Positions 16,562 to 24,316 of a DNA stretch of 64,000 nucleotides are shown piece by piece. A model generated the notes under the pieces. That model did not search any database. It saw only the letters and a list, made by a program, of their open reading frames with translations, and was not told the origin of the DNA. The translations under genes were made by a program, and so were the position numbers. Numbering within the stretch: position 1 is the stretch's first letter; each line of letters starts with the position of its first letter. This stretch comes from Cohnella sp. AR92 (lineage in GTDB: Bacteria > Bacillota > Bacilli > Paenibacillales > Paenibacillaceae), in assembly GCF_003990975.1 (NCBI RefSeq), contig NZ_RZJR01000007.1, positions 187,079 to 251,078 of the forward strand. Direction: 5' to 3'.

Positions 16562-16756
16562 TTATTCAATCACATCGAAAGATTGCTGCAGGTACGTTAT
16601 TCGGCCAAATACCTCAATGGAGCTGCCGGCATCGTTCCGTGGTTTGACACCATTCGTGTCAAACTTTTCGCCATCACTTATGGTAAGGTTCAGGGCGAAT
16701 AATCTTAAACTATACTTCTCGCTCTCCATAAGGAACTCAAAAGGTTTACCAGAGCC
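16562..16756 (-). pseudogene. Possible C-terminal coding remnant
   Basis: The minus strand reads a plausible protein tail of about 60 residues (ending FGRITYLQQSFDVIE) before a stop codon. Upstream, the same open frame runs straight through the large hairpin of the terminator at 16757-16815, so an intact gene starting at 16888 is unlikely. I see no ribosome binding site before the internal ATG at 16729. It may be a gene end left after deletion. Family not recognised. Confidence 0.3.
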
Positions 16757-16815
16757 TAATAAAAAGAGAAGGCTGTCCCGCAGCCTGATCCATTGGATCA
16801 CGGCGGACAGCCTTC
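16757..16815 (-). terminator. Long compound terminator of the Gfo gene at 16916
   Basis: GAAGGCTGTCC (16768-16778) pairs with GGACAGCCTTC (16805-16815), and an inner TGATCCA/TGGATCA pair (16786-16792 / 16794-16800) extends the hairpin. The minus-strand product ends in TCTCTTTTTATT. It lies about 100 bases after the stop of the Gfo-family gene. Confidence 0.8.
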
Positions 16816-16915
16816 CCATCTTGCTCACCCTGTTCACATGCTCAACCAGCACTGCTGCATCGCTGGAAAACTGCGTTAGAGCTAGCACTCAGCCGCCTTA
16901 GGCACTATGCCGCCC

Positions 16916-17896
16916 TCAGTAAGTCAACCCCCATTGCGCGCGGATCTCGTCCAGCGTCTCCATCAGCCCGACCGTCTCGTCAACCGGCATCTCCGCGCTC
17001 TCCTTGCGCCCTTCTCGCAGGCAGTCCATCGCTTCGATCGCCTGGAACGCGTGCCCGACGAACTCGCGGTCGTCCGTAACGACAACGGGCTCTTCTCCGT
17101 TCGCGTACAGGATCGCTTTCTTCGCGGCGAGGAAGTTCTCCACGTAGATTTTGCCCTTCGTGCCATAGATCCAGGCTTCGTTGTTCATGCCGAGACGAAC
17201 CGCGCTGTGCAGGGCGGCGGTACGGCCTCCGTCATACTCGAACAGCAGCGAGAACCGCTCGTCCACGCCGGTCTCGCCGATGTGAACCGTGCTCTGAATT
17301 CGCCGCGGACGCTCCCCGTAGACGAACGACGCGAACGAGACCGGATAGATTCCGGCATCCAGCAGCGTGCCGCCGCCCTTCTCCTTGCTCAGCAGGCGGC
17401 CTTCCGGATCCCATCCGGCGTCGAAGCCGAATTCGGCCTTCAGCAGTTGAACCTCGCCGATCGTTCCATCGCGCAGCCACTGCTTGACCTGGCGGATGAC
17501 CGGCAGATAGCGGGTCCACATCGCCTCCATTACGAAGAGGCCGCGCTCCTTCGCTACCTTCACGATCTCCTTGGCTTCCGCCGCATCCATCGTGAACGGC
17601 TTCTCGCACAGGATGGACTTGCCGCCGCGCAGCAGCGCGATCGCATTCTCCTTGTGAACCGGATGAAGCGTGCCGATGTAGACGATCTCGACATCCGGAT
17701 CGGCGGCCAGCTCTTCGCAGCTTCCGTACGAACGAGGCACGCCATGCTTGGACGCGAACGCCTCCGCCTTCTCCTTCGATCTTCCCGCTACGGCGACGAG
17801 CTCCGCTCCCGGAGCGTGCTTGAGCTCGGAGGCGAAGTTCCCCGAGATGCCTCCCGGACCCATGATGCCCCACTTGACGATGCGCTTATCTGCCAT
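16916..17896 (-). CDS. Gfo/Idh/MocA-family dehydrogenase
   Basis: 326 residues. Nucleotide-binding motif WGIMGPGGISGNFA at the N terminus, catalytic GKSILCEKPFTMDAAEA, and GGGTLLDAGIYPVSFASF, the D-x-G-x-Y variant seen in dimeric dihydrodiol/D-xylose dehydrogenase-like members rather than the D-x-G-x-H type. Probably a sugar or diol oxidoreductase using NADP. I chose the ATG at 17894-17896, supported by AAAGGGG 9 bases upstream and the family N terminus. Monocistronic, with terminators on both sides. Confidence 0.88.
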   Translation of the reverse strand: MADKRIVKWGIMGPGGISGNFASELKHAPGAELVAVAGRSKEKAEAFASKHGVPRSYGSCEELAADPDVEIVYIGTLHPVHKENAIALLRGGKSILCEKPFTMDAAEAKEIVKVAKERGLFVMEAMWTRYLPVIRQVKQWLRDGTIGEVQLLKAEFGFDAGWDPEGRLLSKEKGGGTLLDAGIYPVSFASFVYGERPRRIQSTVHIGETGVDERFSLLFEYDGGRTAALHSAVRLGMNNEAWIYGTKGKIYVENFLAAKKAILYANGEEPVVVTDDREFVGHAFQAIEAMDCLREGRKESAEMPVDETVGLMETLDEIRAQWGLTY

Positions 17897-17954
17897 GAAT
17901 GATTGCCCCTTTCCGACTATTCTTTCTTTACGATACCGCGGCCAAGCCCCGAAT

Positions 17955-17986
17955 GCAAAAGAAAGAAGCGGCCTGCAGCCGCTTCT
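17955..17986 (-). terminator. Terminator of the MTHFR-like gene
   Basis: AGAAGCGGC and GCCGCTTCT form a perfect 9-bp stem with a five-base loop; on the minus strand it is followed by TTCTTTTGC. Confidence 0.85.
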
Positions 17987-18016
17987 CATCCATGTCCGCT
18001 CGATAAAATTCTCTTG

Positions 18017-18946
18017 TTATCCGTTCAGCCTGTTCTCCATGAACCGCTTGATGTCCTTCGCCAGCTCGACCGCCGCTTCGATCTCCACCTTGCGAGTCGA
18101 GACGCTCTCCACGCTGCACCCGATCGGAATGCCCTTGCGGATGCCGAAGTCGAACAACTGCTCGAACACCTCGCGCGAGGAACGCAGCGAATTTTCCAGA
18201 ATGTCGTGGCTATGAAGAAGGTCGTTCTCCAGCCATCTCGGAATGCTGATCCCGAGCCACTTCATGAACTCCAACGTCTTCTGCGAGCCGCAAGGCGCCA
18301 GGTTAAACAGGATGGGAACCGGACGAAGGTCGTTCTCCTTGCAGTGATAATAATAGTCCGAGAGGAAATTCTTCGACGCTTCCACGTCATAGGTCGCCTG
18401 CGAGATGAAGAACGAGCATCCGCTCAGCTGCTTGCCCGCCACCCTCAGGTGCTCGTCCCCCTTGGCCTTATGCCGTTCGGGAATGACAACGCCGCCGAAG
18501 TGGAGGCGCGGATTGCGCTTCGCGCTAATCTCGTAAGCGTCCGGCAGCCTCATCGTCACCGCCTGCTTGCTCGAAGAGGACCCGACGAACACCGAGAAGC
18601 GATCCTCCGAAGAATTCGCTTCGATCCACTTGGCGAGCTCTTCCGGCGATTCCTTGCCTACTACCTTGTAGATTATCTTAGGCACGTCATAGGATTGCAG
18701 GTATTGCTTGCTGTATTCCGTCGGATCCATCGTGGACAGATAAGGAAAAGGCCGATCCTGGTCGTTGCGGTCCGCTTCGTCCTGCACGTCGTAAAGCACC
18801 AGGCCGTCGAGGCCGATATCCTGAATCCGTTCGATCTGCTTCCGGGCGATCTCGGCGATCTTGGCCGGCTCGTGGTTGGTCTTCGGAGGCGTCAGGCCGT
18901 AGGTCAGAATGCCCGCCTCTCTATTCTGAATTTTATGATTAAGCAT
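18017..18946 (-). CDS. Methylenetetrahydrofolate reductase-like TIM-barrel protein
   Basis: 309 residues resembling the MTHFR (PF02219) barrel: an N-terminal ILTYGLTPPKTNHEPAKIAE region, GLDGLVLYDVQDEADRN, and FHGG-like LHFGGVVIPERH, then GCSFFISQATYDVEASKNF, the flavin/folate-binding F-I-T-Q block of MTHFR. The canonical enzyme makes 5-methyl-THF for methionine synthesis, but this protein is divergent and probably acts on a related substrate or in a degradation pathway. I chose the ATG at 18944-18946 after AGGGAG. The adjacent upstream LysR gene is in the same orientation, and a dyad lies in front of this gene. Confidence 0.7.
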   Translation of the reverse strand: MLNHKIQNREAGILTYGLTPPKTNHEPAKIAEIARKQIERIQDIGLDGLVLYDVQDEADRNDQDRPFPYLSTMDPTEYSKQYLQSYDVPKIIYKVVGKESPEELAKWIEANSSEDRFSVFVGSSSSKQAVTMRLPDAYEISAKRNPRLHFGGVVIPERHKAKGDEHLRVAGKQLSGCSFFISQATYDVEASKNFLSDYYYHCKENDLRPVPILFNLAPCGSQKTLEFMKWLGISIPRWLENDLLHSHDILENSLRSSREVFEQLFDFGIRKGIPIGCSVESVSTRKVEIEAAVELAKDIKRFMENRLNG

Positions 18947-19035
18947 GGTGCCAATCTCCCTTGTCGTTTCTTCTCCCAAGTTTAGCACCTCGTTAAGCGG
19001 TCTTGAAGCTCTTTTTTGTCCCTTGCGGGAATCCA

Positions 19036-19054
19036 ATATCCTATAGCTGGATAT
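19036..19054. promoter_or_regulatory. Candidate LysR binding dyad
   Basis: ATATCC (19036-19041) and GGATAT (19049-19054) form a perfect interrupted palindrome with 7 bases between the arms, about 90 bases before the MTHFR-like start codon. The size and T-N11-A-like form fit LysR-type regulators, and a LysR gene is adjacent. Confidence 0.45.
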
Positions 19055-19110
19055 AGCTTGAGACTATAACAAGATTCAAACCACGAAGAGAGAGAATCCT
19101 TGCCGCCGAA

Positions 19111-20013
19111 TCACTCCTGAATCGCCGCCTTCAGCGCTTCGACGTAAGCCGCCCCCAGCTTGGTCAGAGAGGCGTTCTTATGCCCGATCCAGCCGACATG
19201 AATCGTCTCGTCGATGCTCAGCGGCACGGGGATGATGTCGTTGCCGTTCAGGTCCGCGCTCAGCACCCCGGTCGAGATCGTATACCCGTTCAAGCCGATC
19301 AGCAGGTTAAAAAGCGTGGCCCGATCGTTCACCCGAATGCTTTTCTTATGGGACAGCGTGCTGAGGATCTCCTCGGAGAAGTGGAACGAATTGTACTCCC
19401 CTTGGTCGAACGAGAGATAAGGGTAATCATCCAGTTGGTCGATGGTCACGCTCTTCTGCTTCGCGAGCGGATTGTGGACGCTGATAAAAATATGCGGCTT
19501 CGCGACGAACAAGCTGTTGAACTGGAGATTGGCCGACTTGAGCATCTTGTTGATGACCTTGGCATTGAACTCGTTAAGGTAGAGGATGCCGATCTCGCTT
19601 CTCATGTTCTTGACGTCCTCGATAATCTCGTAGGTCTTCGTCTCGCGCAGCGCCATCTCGTATTCCTCTAGGCCGTGCTCGCGCACGAGGCTGACGAAGG
19701 CATTCACCGCGAACGCATAGTGCTGGGTCGACACGGAGAAGTGCTGCGGCGACGGCTTGCCTCCCATGTAGCGGTTCTCCAGCAGGTCCGCCTGCTCCAC
19801 GACCTGCCTGGCATAGGAGAGAAACTCGGTTCCTTCCTTGGTCAGCGTGATCCCCTTGTTCGTCCGCTCGAAGATCGTTACTCCGACTTCTTCTTCCAGC
19901 TCGCGGATAGCGTTGGACAAGCTCGGCTGAGAGATAAACAGGCGCTTCGCGGCCTCGTTCATCGACCCCCGGCTCGCCACCTCGATCACGTACTTCAACT
20001 GCTGCAGCGTCAC
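19111..20013 (-). CDS. LysR-family transcriptional regulator
   Basis: 300 residues. The N-terminal winged helix-turn-helix (LKYVIEVASRGSMNEAAKRL, FISQPSLSNAIRELEEEVG) is followed by a periplasmic-binding-like effector domain with SLFVAKPHIFISVHNPLA and GLNGYTISTGVL. Reading from V70 of the long open frame gives the standard LysR N terminus (V/MTLQQLKYVIEVA); this GTG (20011-20013) has GGAGTGG 9 bases upstream, while the remaining 69 residues run through a C-rich stretch and are not family-like. Likely regulator of the MTHFR-like gene. Confidence 0.88.
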   Translation of the reverse strand: MTLQQLKYVIEVASRGSMNEAAKRLFISQPSLSNAIRELEEEVGVTIFERTNKGITLTKEGTEFLSYARQVVEQADLLENRYMGGKPSPQHFSVSTQHYAFAVNAFVSLVREHGLEEYEMALRETKTYEIIEDVKNMRSEIGILYLNEFNAKVINKMLKSANLQFNSLFVAKPHIFISVHNPLAKQKSVTIDQLDDYPYLSFDQGEYNSFHFSEEILSTLSHKKSIRVNDRATLFNLLIGLNGYTISTGVLSADLNGNDIIPVPLSIDETIHVGWIGHKNASLTKLGAAYVEALKAAIQE

Positions 20014-20095
20014 TGGACACGTCCACTCCGTTCTATGATGGATGTTCCTATTATAGCTCATCCGGGCGGGCGGAATGGAATGATTGCGGAAAAAA

Positions 20096-20134
20096 GGGGG
20101 GCTCGGCGGGGGGCAGGGGGGGGGGCGAGGCGGG
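20096..20134. other. G-rich tract upstream of the LysR gene
   Basis: Plus strand carries G6, G6, a G10 homopolymer (20116-20125) and G4, separated by one to six bases, 83-121 bases upstream of the LysR start codon. Such an array can form a G-quadruplex (i-motif on the other strand), and the G10 run is prone to slippage. No coding role is apparent. Confidence 0.7.
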
Positions 20135-20161
20135 GATCCGTTTCTTAGACACAATAGGAAA

Positions 20162-20192
20162 CGCTGCAACCCGACTTTATCGGGCTGCAGCG
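20162..20192 (-). terminator. Stem-loop upstream of LysR
   Basis: CGCTGCA/TGCAGCG outer stem (7 bp), one mismatch, then CCCG/CGGG around ACTTTAT. On the minus strand it is followed by TTTCC, a weak T-tract. It could end transcription coming from the MATE gene. Confidence 0.5.
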
Positions 20193-20221
20193 CCTCAGTC
20201 TGCTTGCTCGCATTCTCCAAC

Positions 20222-20345
20222 TTGATTTCTACTCAGCTGAGTTCCTTCTCGCTCCTATCGCCGCTCCAGTTGAGTCGCGGTTGCTCACCTGCACCCGCCA
20301 TCCGTCTGCGAACGCACCCACTTGAGTAATTTCTACTCAACTGAG
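20222..20345 (-). repeat. Second copy of the ~51-bp repeat family (52-bp period, degenerate)
   Basis: Read on the minus strand, units begin GTTGAGTAGAAATTACTCAA, GGTGAGCAACCGCGACTCAA and GCTGAGTAGAAAT at 52-bp spacing, each followed by TGGGTG or TGGAG. This matches the GTTGAGTA-N4-TTACCCA-N-TTGGAG core of the 5261-5445 array. The first unit holds a perfect TTGAGTA-GAAAT-TACTCAA dyad. It lies in the 400-bp gap between the LysR and MATE genes. Confidence 0.65.
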
Positions 20346-20425
20346 GAGCCTGATGCGGCTAGCAGCAGGCTAGCGACAGTCAAGTGGACTAACATCGGCT
20401 TACGATATCTGAAGCCCGAACACGA

Positions 20426-21847
20426 TCAACCGGATTGCGAAGCGTGATCCGCGTTCCCGCTGCTCGATACCCGAGCCTTGCCGTCCGGCTTAAACGCAAT
20501 CCAACGCCAGGCGAAATAGCTTCCCCGCATCGCTTCATCGAGAATCGCCGCGACGTAGACGCCGATGACGCCCCAGCCGGCAAGCGCGCCGAAGGCGTAG
20601 GCTCCTCCCGTCGCGACCAGCCACATGCCGATGACCGACAGGACGGCGACCGCGCGCGCACCTCCCGTGATATTGAGCGAGTTGGACAAGCAGAAAGGCA
20701 CGATCCGCATCGGCTGCCACAGGATGCAGATGGCCAGAAGCGGCAAGGCCGCGGAGACGACCTCCCGATCCTCCGTGAAGAGGCTCAGCAGCGGCTCGCC
20801 CGCCGCCCAGATGGCGGCGCTGGCCGTCAGCGCCAGGCTCACGCCGGCAACGATCGCCCGGATCGGCCCCCGGTAGACCTGCCCAAGGAACCCCGCTCCG
20901 AACCACTGCCCGATCTGGATTCCCAAGGCGCTGCCGATGGCGGACGCGATCATCCAAGGGAATTGCTGAATGGTTTGGACATAAGTATATGCAGCCAGAG
21001 GCTTCGGACCGAACGAAGAAATAATCGAGATCAGCACGATCTGCGAGAAGCCCCAGGACATCGCCGTCACCGATACCGGAATGCCGATTCCGACGATATC
21101 CTTGAGCAGGCCGCGATCCGTTCTCATCCAGTCGCCGAGCGTCATGCGCGGAACGAACATTCTCCACAGCAGCCAGAAGGACAGGGCAAGGCCGAACGAA
21201 CGGCTGATTACCGTCGAGATGGCGGTTCCTTGGACTCCCAGCTCCGGGAACCAGCCGATGCCGAAGATCAGCAGGTAATTCAGAACCAAATGAAGCAGGT
21301 TCATGCCGAGCGTCGCGAGCATCGGCCCTTTGGTGTTGCCGATGTTCCGAATCAGCGCGTTGACCGCGAGGTGCAGCGTCATCACGCCGATTCCGCCGCC
21401 GACGATCGAGAGGTACTCGACTCCATACCCGCGAACCTGCGCCGGAACCCCCATCAGTCCGACGACCGCCCCGGACCCGAAAGCAAGAACCAAGCCTCCG
21501 GCAACCCCGAAGATCAGGTTGGCCTTGATCGCGATAGCAGCCGTCTGCCTTGCCTTCGCTTGCTCGCCCGCCCCCCACATTCGGGCGATGATCGCCCCGG
21601 CTCCCGCATTGATGACGGCGAACAGCGTCATCGCGGTCTGAATGACTTGATTGGACACGCCTACCGCCGATGCGGCATTGTCGCCGATCCGGCTCACCAT
21701 GAGCGTATCGACCGTTCCCATGAGGAACTGCAGCAGCAGCTCCATGCCGATCGGCCAGCTCAGGCTCCAGAGGCCTAGGCGGCTCCGCTTCCGTTCCCCG
21801 GCGCGGGAAGGGCGATTGTCCCCGACCGGGGCCGTCTCCGACTTCAT
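20426..21847 (-). CDS. MATE-family multidrug/metabolite efflux transporter
   Basis: 473 residues with about twelve membrane segments in two six-helix halves. N-terminal GLWSLSWPIGMELLLQFLMG and MVSRIGDNAASAVGVSNQV are the MATE signatures (VDTLMVSRIG), and the C-terminal half repeats the pattern (AYTYVQTIQQFPWMIASAIG). Members export drugs or metabolites with Na+ or H+ antiport. It starts 6 bp after the GH35-like gene (AAGGGATAGG in the gap), so the two are cotranscribed; the transported compound could be linked to that glycan, but this is inferred. Confidence 0.9.
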   Translation of the reverse strand: MKSETAPVGDNRPSRAGERKRSRLGLWSLSWPIGMELLLQFLMGTVDTLMVSRIGDNAASAVGVSNQVIQTAMTLFAVINAGAGAIIARMWGAGEQAKARQTAAIAIKANLIFGVAGGLVLAFGSGAVVGLMGVPAQVRGYGVEYLSIVGGGIGVMTLHLAVNALIRNIGNTKGPMLATLGMNLLHLVLNYLLIFGIGWFPELGVQGTAISTVISRSFGLALSFWLLWRMFVPRMTLGDWMRTDRGLLKDIVGIGIPVSVTAMSWGFSQIVLISIISSFGPKPLAAYTYVQTIQQFPWMIASAIGSALGIQIGQWFGAGFLGQVYRGPIRAIVAGVSLALTASAAIWAAGEPLLSLFTEDREVVSAALPLLAICILWQPMRIVPFCLSNSLNITGGARAVAVLSVIGMWLVATGGAYAFGALAGWGVIGVYVAAILDEAMRGSYFAWRWIAFKPDGKARVSSSGNADHASQSG

Positions 21848-21853
21848 CGCAGC

Positions 21854-24220
21854 CTATCCCTTCTTCAGCACGAGCTCATAGACGGGTACGATCGAGACAT
21901 TCGACAGCTCGGCGATGAGTTCCGCCGCGTTCGAGCTCCAGCCGGCCATGGTCGTGTTGCTGTTCACCATGCTTCCCTTGCGGATCGGCGAGACGTACAG
22001 GTACATCCCCTCCCGAACGAGCCTCTCCTCGAAGCGCTTCAGGCCGATCTCCCACGTCTTGCCGTTGCTGAAGTTGTCGTTGATCAGGTCCCCGTCAATG
22101 AACGCGTAGCCGATGTCGCCCGCGTAATCGACGCGAAGCAGCGCTTCCTTCACTCCGGCGAAGGAGCCGGCGGCAAACTCCAAGGCAGCCTTGTCTTCGC
22201 CGACCCGTTCCAGGCCGAACGCGATCTCCCGGCGAGGGATTCGGAACCGGTATGCCGAGAACAGACCTTCATCCGTGCGTTCCAGCAATTCGCCGCCGAT
22301 CACCGAGCCAAGCTCTTCGAAGTCGGGGAACACCTTCAGCTCCACCTCATCGGCGTCCGTGGATTCCAGCTTCACCTCTCCGTCGCCGACCAGAAGGGTC
22401 GCGGAAGTCAGAAACACTCGCTCTTTCCCCCATACTTCCGCTTTCCAGAAGCCTAAGCTTTCCGCCTCTGTCAAAGTCCGGATCGAGACGATGGTTCCTC
22501 CGGGAGCCATCAGCACGATGGGCTCGGAGCTTCCTTCCGCGGGCCGTACGATCGTCCATTCTCCCGAGCGAGCCGTCTCGGCGGAGCCCGCTTCCAGCCG
22601 ATGCAGCGCAGCCGTCTCGAACGCGTACTCCGTCGGCATGCCCGGCACCGCCGCGAAGAAGCAGAGCAGCTCGCCGTCGGTCTCCAGCGTCGTGATCGGC
22701 TGCGCCATCGCGTACTTCAGGCGAATGCCGCCCAAGTCGAGGTTATAAGGCAGCATGGCGTACCCGTCCTTGCCGAGCTGGAGAGCCCCTTCCGCCGGGA
22801 ATCGGATCTCCTCGGAAGCCGTCTTGACCGTGACCCCTCCCGGTACGAACAAATCATGGGTCTCTACATGATCCTGATAATTGTTCAGGAACAGCAGGCC
22901 GGAGCCGTCGGCGGCGCGTACCGCATAACGCAGGGTATCGACGTCATAGGGGTCCATCGTCGACGTATCTCCGGGGAGAATCGTCTTCGTCCGGCACATC
23001 CATTCCTCGAACGTCCGGTAGAAATAGTGCTGCAGGCGCGTCCGGTGGTACGATTCCCTCACTTGCCCGAACTCTCCGATGCACGCGTTGAAGTCGTAGG
23101 AGATTTTCGGCGTGGCCATGTCGTTCAAGAACGGATCTCTCTGCCCGCTCGGGTTGGAGCCGCCGTGATACATGTAATACCCGATCAGGTTGCAGCCTTC
23201 CGCGACCTTCATCCCGGTCATCGCCGGTACGCTGATATACGGGAAGTCGAACCGGTACCGGTAGAACGGCGTCATTCCCCCGCCCATCTCGCAGCAGGCA
23301 TAGGGATAATCCTCGGGGACGTACGTCGGCTCGAAGTTATAGCTGACGGGAAGGGAATTGTTGTGCTTGTCGCGGAAAATATACTCCGGCGTCGCGGGAT
23401 GCTCCTTCATATCCCCGAAGCGGTCATGCTCGTAATAGATCCACGGCCAATGCGAATAGCCTCCCCAGAGGGGAAGCATCTCTTCGGCAGGGGTGGACGC
23501 TCCTCCCCAAGCCGTGCACGTATAGAACGGCGTATCGATGCCCGCTTCGATCGCCATCCGCTTAAGCCGCAGCATATGCTCTTCGCCGTCTTCGCCGCGG
23601 GTCATCCACTCGTTGCTGATGCCCGTCGTCAGCGCCCATTGCGCCGCGGAATGATTATGCTCGTTCTCGATCTGCGTTCCGATGATAGGACCGCCTTGCT
23701 TGTAGAGCAGCCCTTGAACCTGCAGGCTGATCTGCTCGTACAGCGGCTTTACGAAGGCCAGATAGCCTTCGTCGTTGGAACGGATCCGGATCGGCCGGCC
23801 GAACAGCCAATCGGGCAGGCCGCCGTTGCGGACCTCGCCATGGTCGAACGGGCCGATCCGAATGATGACATACAGATCATGCTTGGCGCACAGCTCGATG
23901 AAGCGGCGAAGATTCCGACGCCCGTCCCAGCGGAAGACGCCTCGGATCTCCTCATGGAAATTCCAGAAGATATAAGTCGAGACGATGTTGATTCCGCCCA
24001 TCTTCATTTTCACGATCTCGTCTTCCCAGAGGCTCTCGTCGTAACGGGCGTAATGGAATTCGCCGCAGATTCCGAAGTAAGGCTTGCCGTTTCTCTCCAT
24101 ATAATAATTGCTGAAGCTCAGGCTCTCTCCCGAAGGGTGAATCCCCTTCATCTTGCTCGCGCCCGAGCGGATATTCTTGCGGTCGTCTCTTGCGTCGATC
24201 GCGTAATCGGTCAAAGTCAT
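21854..24220 (-). CDS. GH35-like beta-galactosidase family glycosidase
   Basis: 788 residues. The N-terminal clan-A (beta/alpha)8 barrel has GKPYFGICGEFHYARYDE, WNFHEE, and GTQIENEHN, where E187 is the expected acid/base (NE). A second glutamate, E311 in YACCEMGGGM, fits the nucleophile. Beta-sandwich domains follow to the C terminus. There is no signal peptide, so the enzyme is cytoplasmic and probably cuts imported galactoside-type oligosaccharides. The ATG at 24220 has GGGAGGG only one base before it; a TTG at 24214 would have ideal spacing. Operon with the MATE gene. Confidence 0.85.
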   Translation of the reverse strand: MTLTDYAIDARDDRKNIRSGASKMKGIHPSGESLSFSNYYMERNGKPYFGICGEFHYARYDESLWEDEIVKMKMGGINIVSTYIFWNFHEEIRGVFRWDGRRNLRRFIELCAKHDLYVIIRIGPFDHGEVRNGGLPDWLFGRPIRIRSNDEGYLAFVKPLYEQISLQVQGLLYKQGGPIIGTQIENEHNHSAAQWALTTGISNEWMTRGEDGEEHMLRLKRMAIEAGIDTPFYTCTAWGGASTPAEEMLPLWGGYSHWPWIYYEHDRFGDMKEHPATPEYIFRDKHNNSLPVSYNFEPTYVPEDYPYACCEMGGGMTPFYRYRFDFPYISVPAMTGMKVAEGCNLIGYYMYHGGSNPSGQRDPFLNDMATPKISYDFNACIGEFGQVRESYHRTRLQHYFYRTFEEWMCRTKTILPGDTSTMDPYDVDTLRYAVRAADGSGLLFLNNYQDHVETHDLFVPGGVTVKTASEEIRFPAEGALQLGKDGYAMLPYNLDLGGIRLKYAMAQPITTLETDGELLCFFAAVPGMPTEYAFETAALHRLEAGSAETARSGEWTIVRPAEGSSEPIVLMAPGGTIVSIRTLTEAESLGFWKAEVWGKERVFLTSATLLVGDGEVKLESTDADEVELKVFPDFEELGSVIGGELLERTDEGLFSAYRFRIPRREIAFGLERVGEDKAALEFAAGSFAGVKEALLRVDYAGDIGYAFIDGDLINDNFSNGKTWEIGLKRFEERLVREGMYLYVSPIRKGSMVNSNTTMAGWSSNAAELIAELSNVSIVPVYELVLKKG

Positions 24221-24316
24221 GCCCTCCCGTCGATGTTATCGCTTACATTCTAGCACGGGCGATTCTGCGGGCAAGGCCGTAAAGCTATGATTTCCTTCGA
24301 AAAGCTAAGGTGGCTC

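Noticed and set aside
16562-16888. 108-codon minus-strand open frame as an intact gene
   Set aside because: Its first half runs through a perfect long terminator hairpin; only the last part looks coding, so it is listed as a possible remnant instead.
19111-20220. LysR with a 69-residue Pro-rich N-terminal extension
   Set aside because: The extension translates the C-rich strand of the G tract and repeat-adjacent DNA; a GTG with good spacing gives the standard LysR N terminus.
20435-21778. Plus-strand 447-codon open frame opposite the MATE gene
   Set aside because: Composition (Arg, Asp, Gln-rich) without hydrophobic pattern; the minus strand has twelve membrane helices of a known family.
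22601-24253. Long plus-strand open frame (550 codons) opposite the GH35-like gene
   Set aside because: It mirrors a well-supported gene on the other strand, has Arg/Val/Asp-rich low-complexity composition typical of antisense frames in GC-rich DNA, and no ribosome binding site or recognisable motif.
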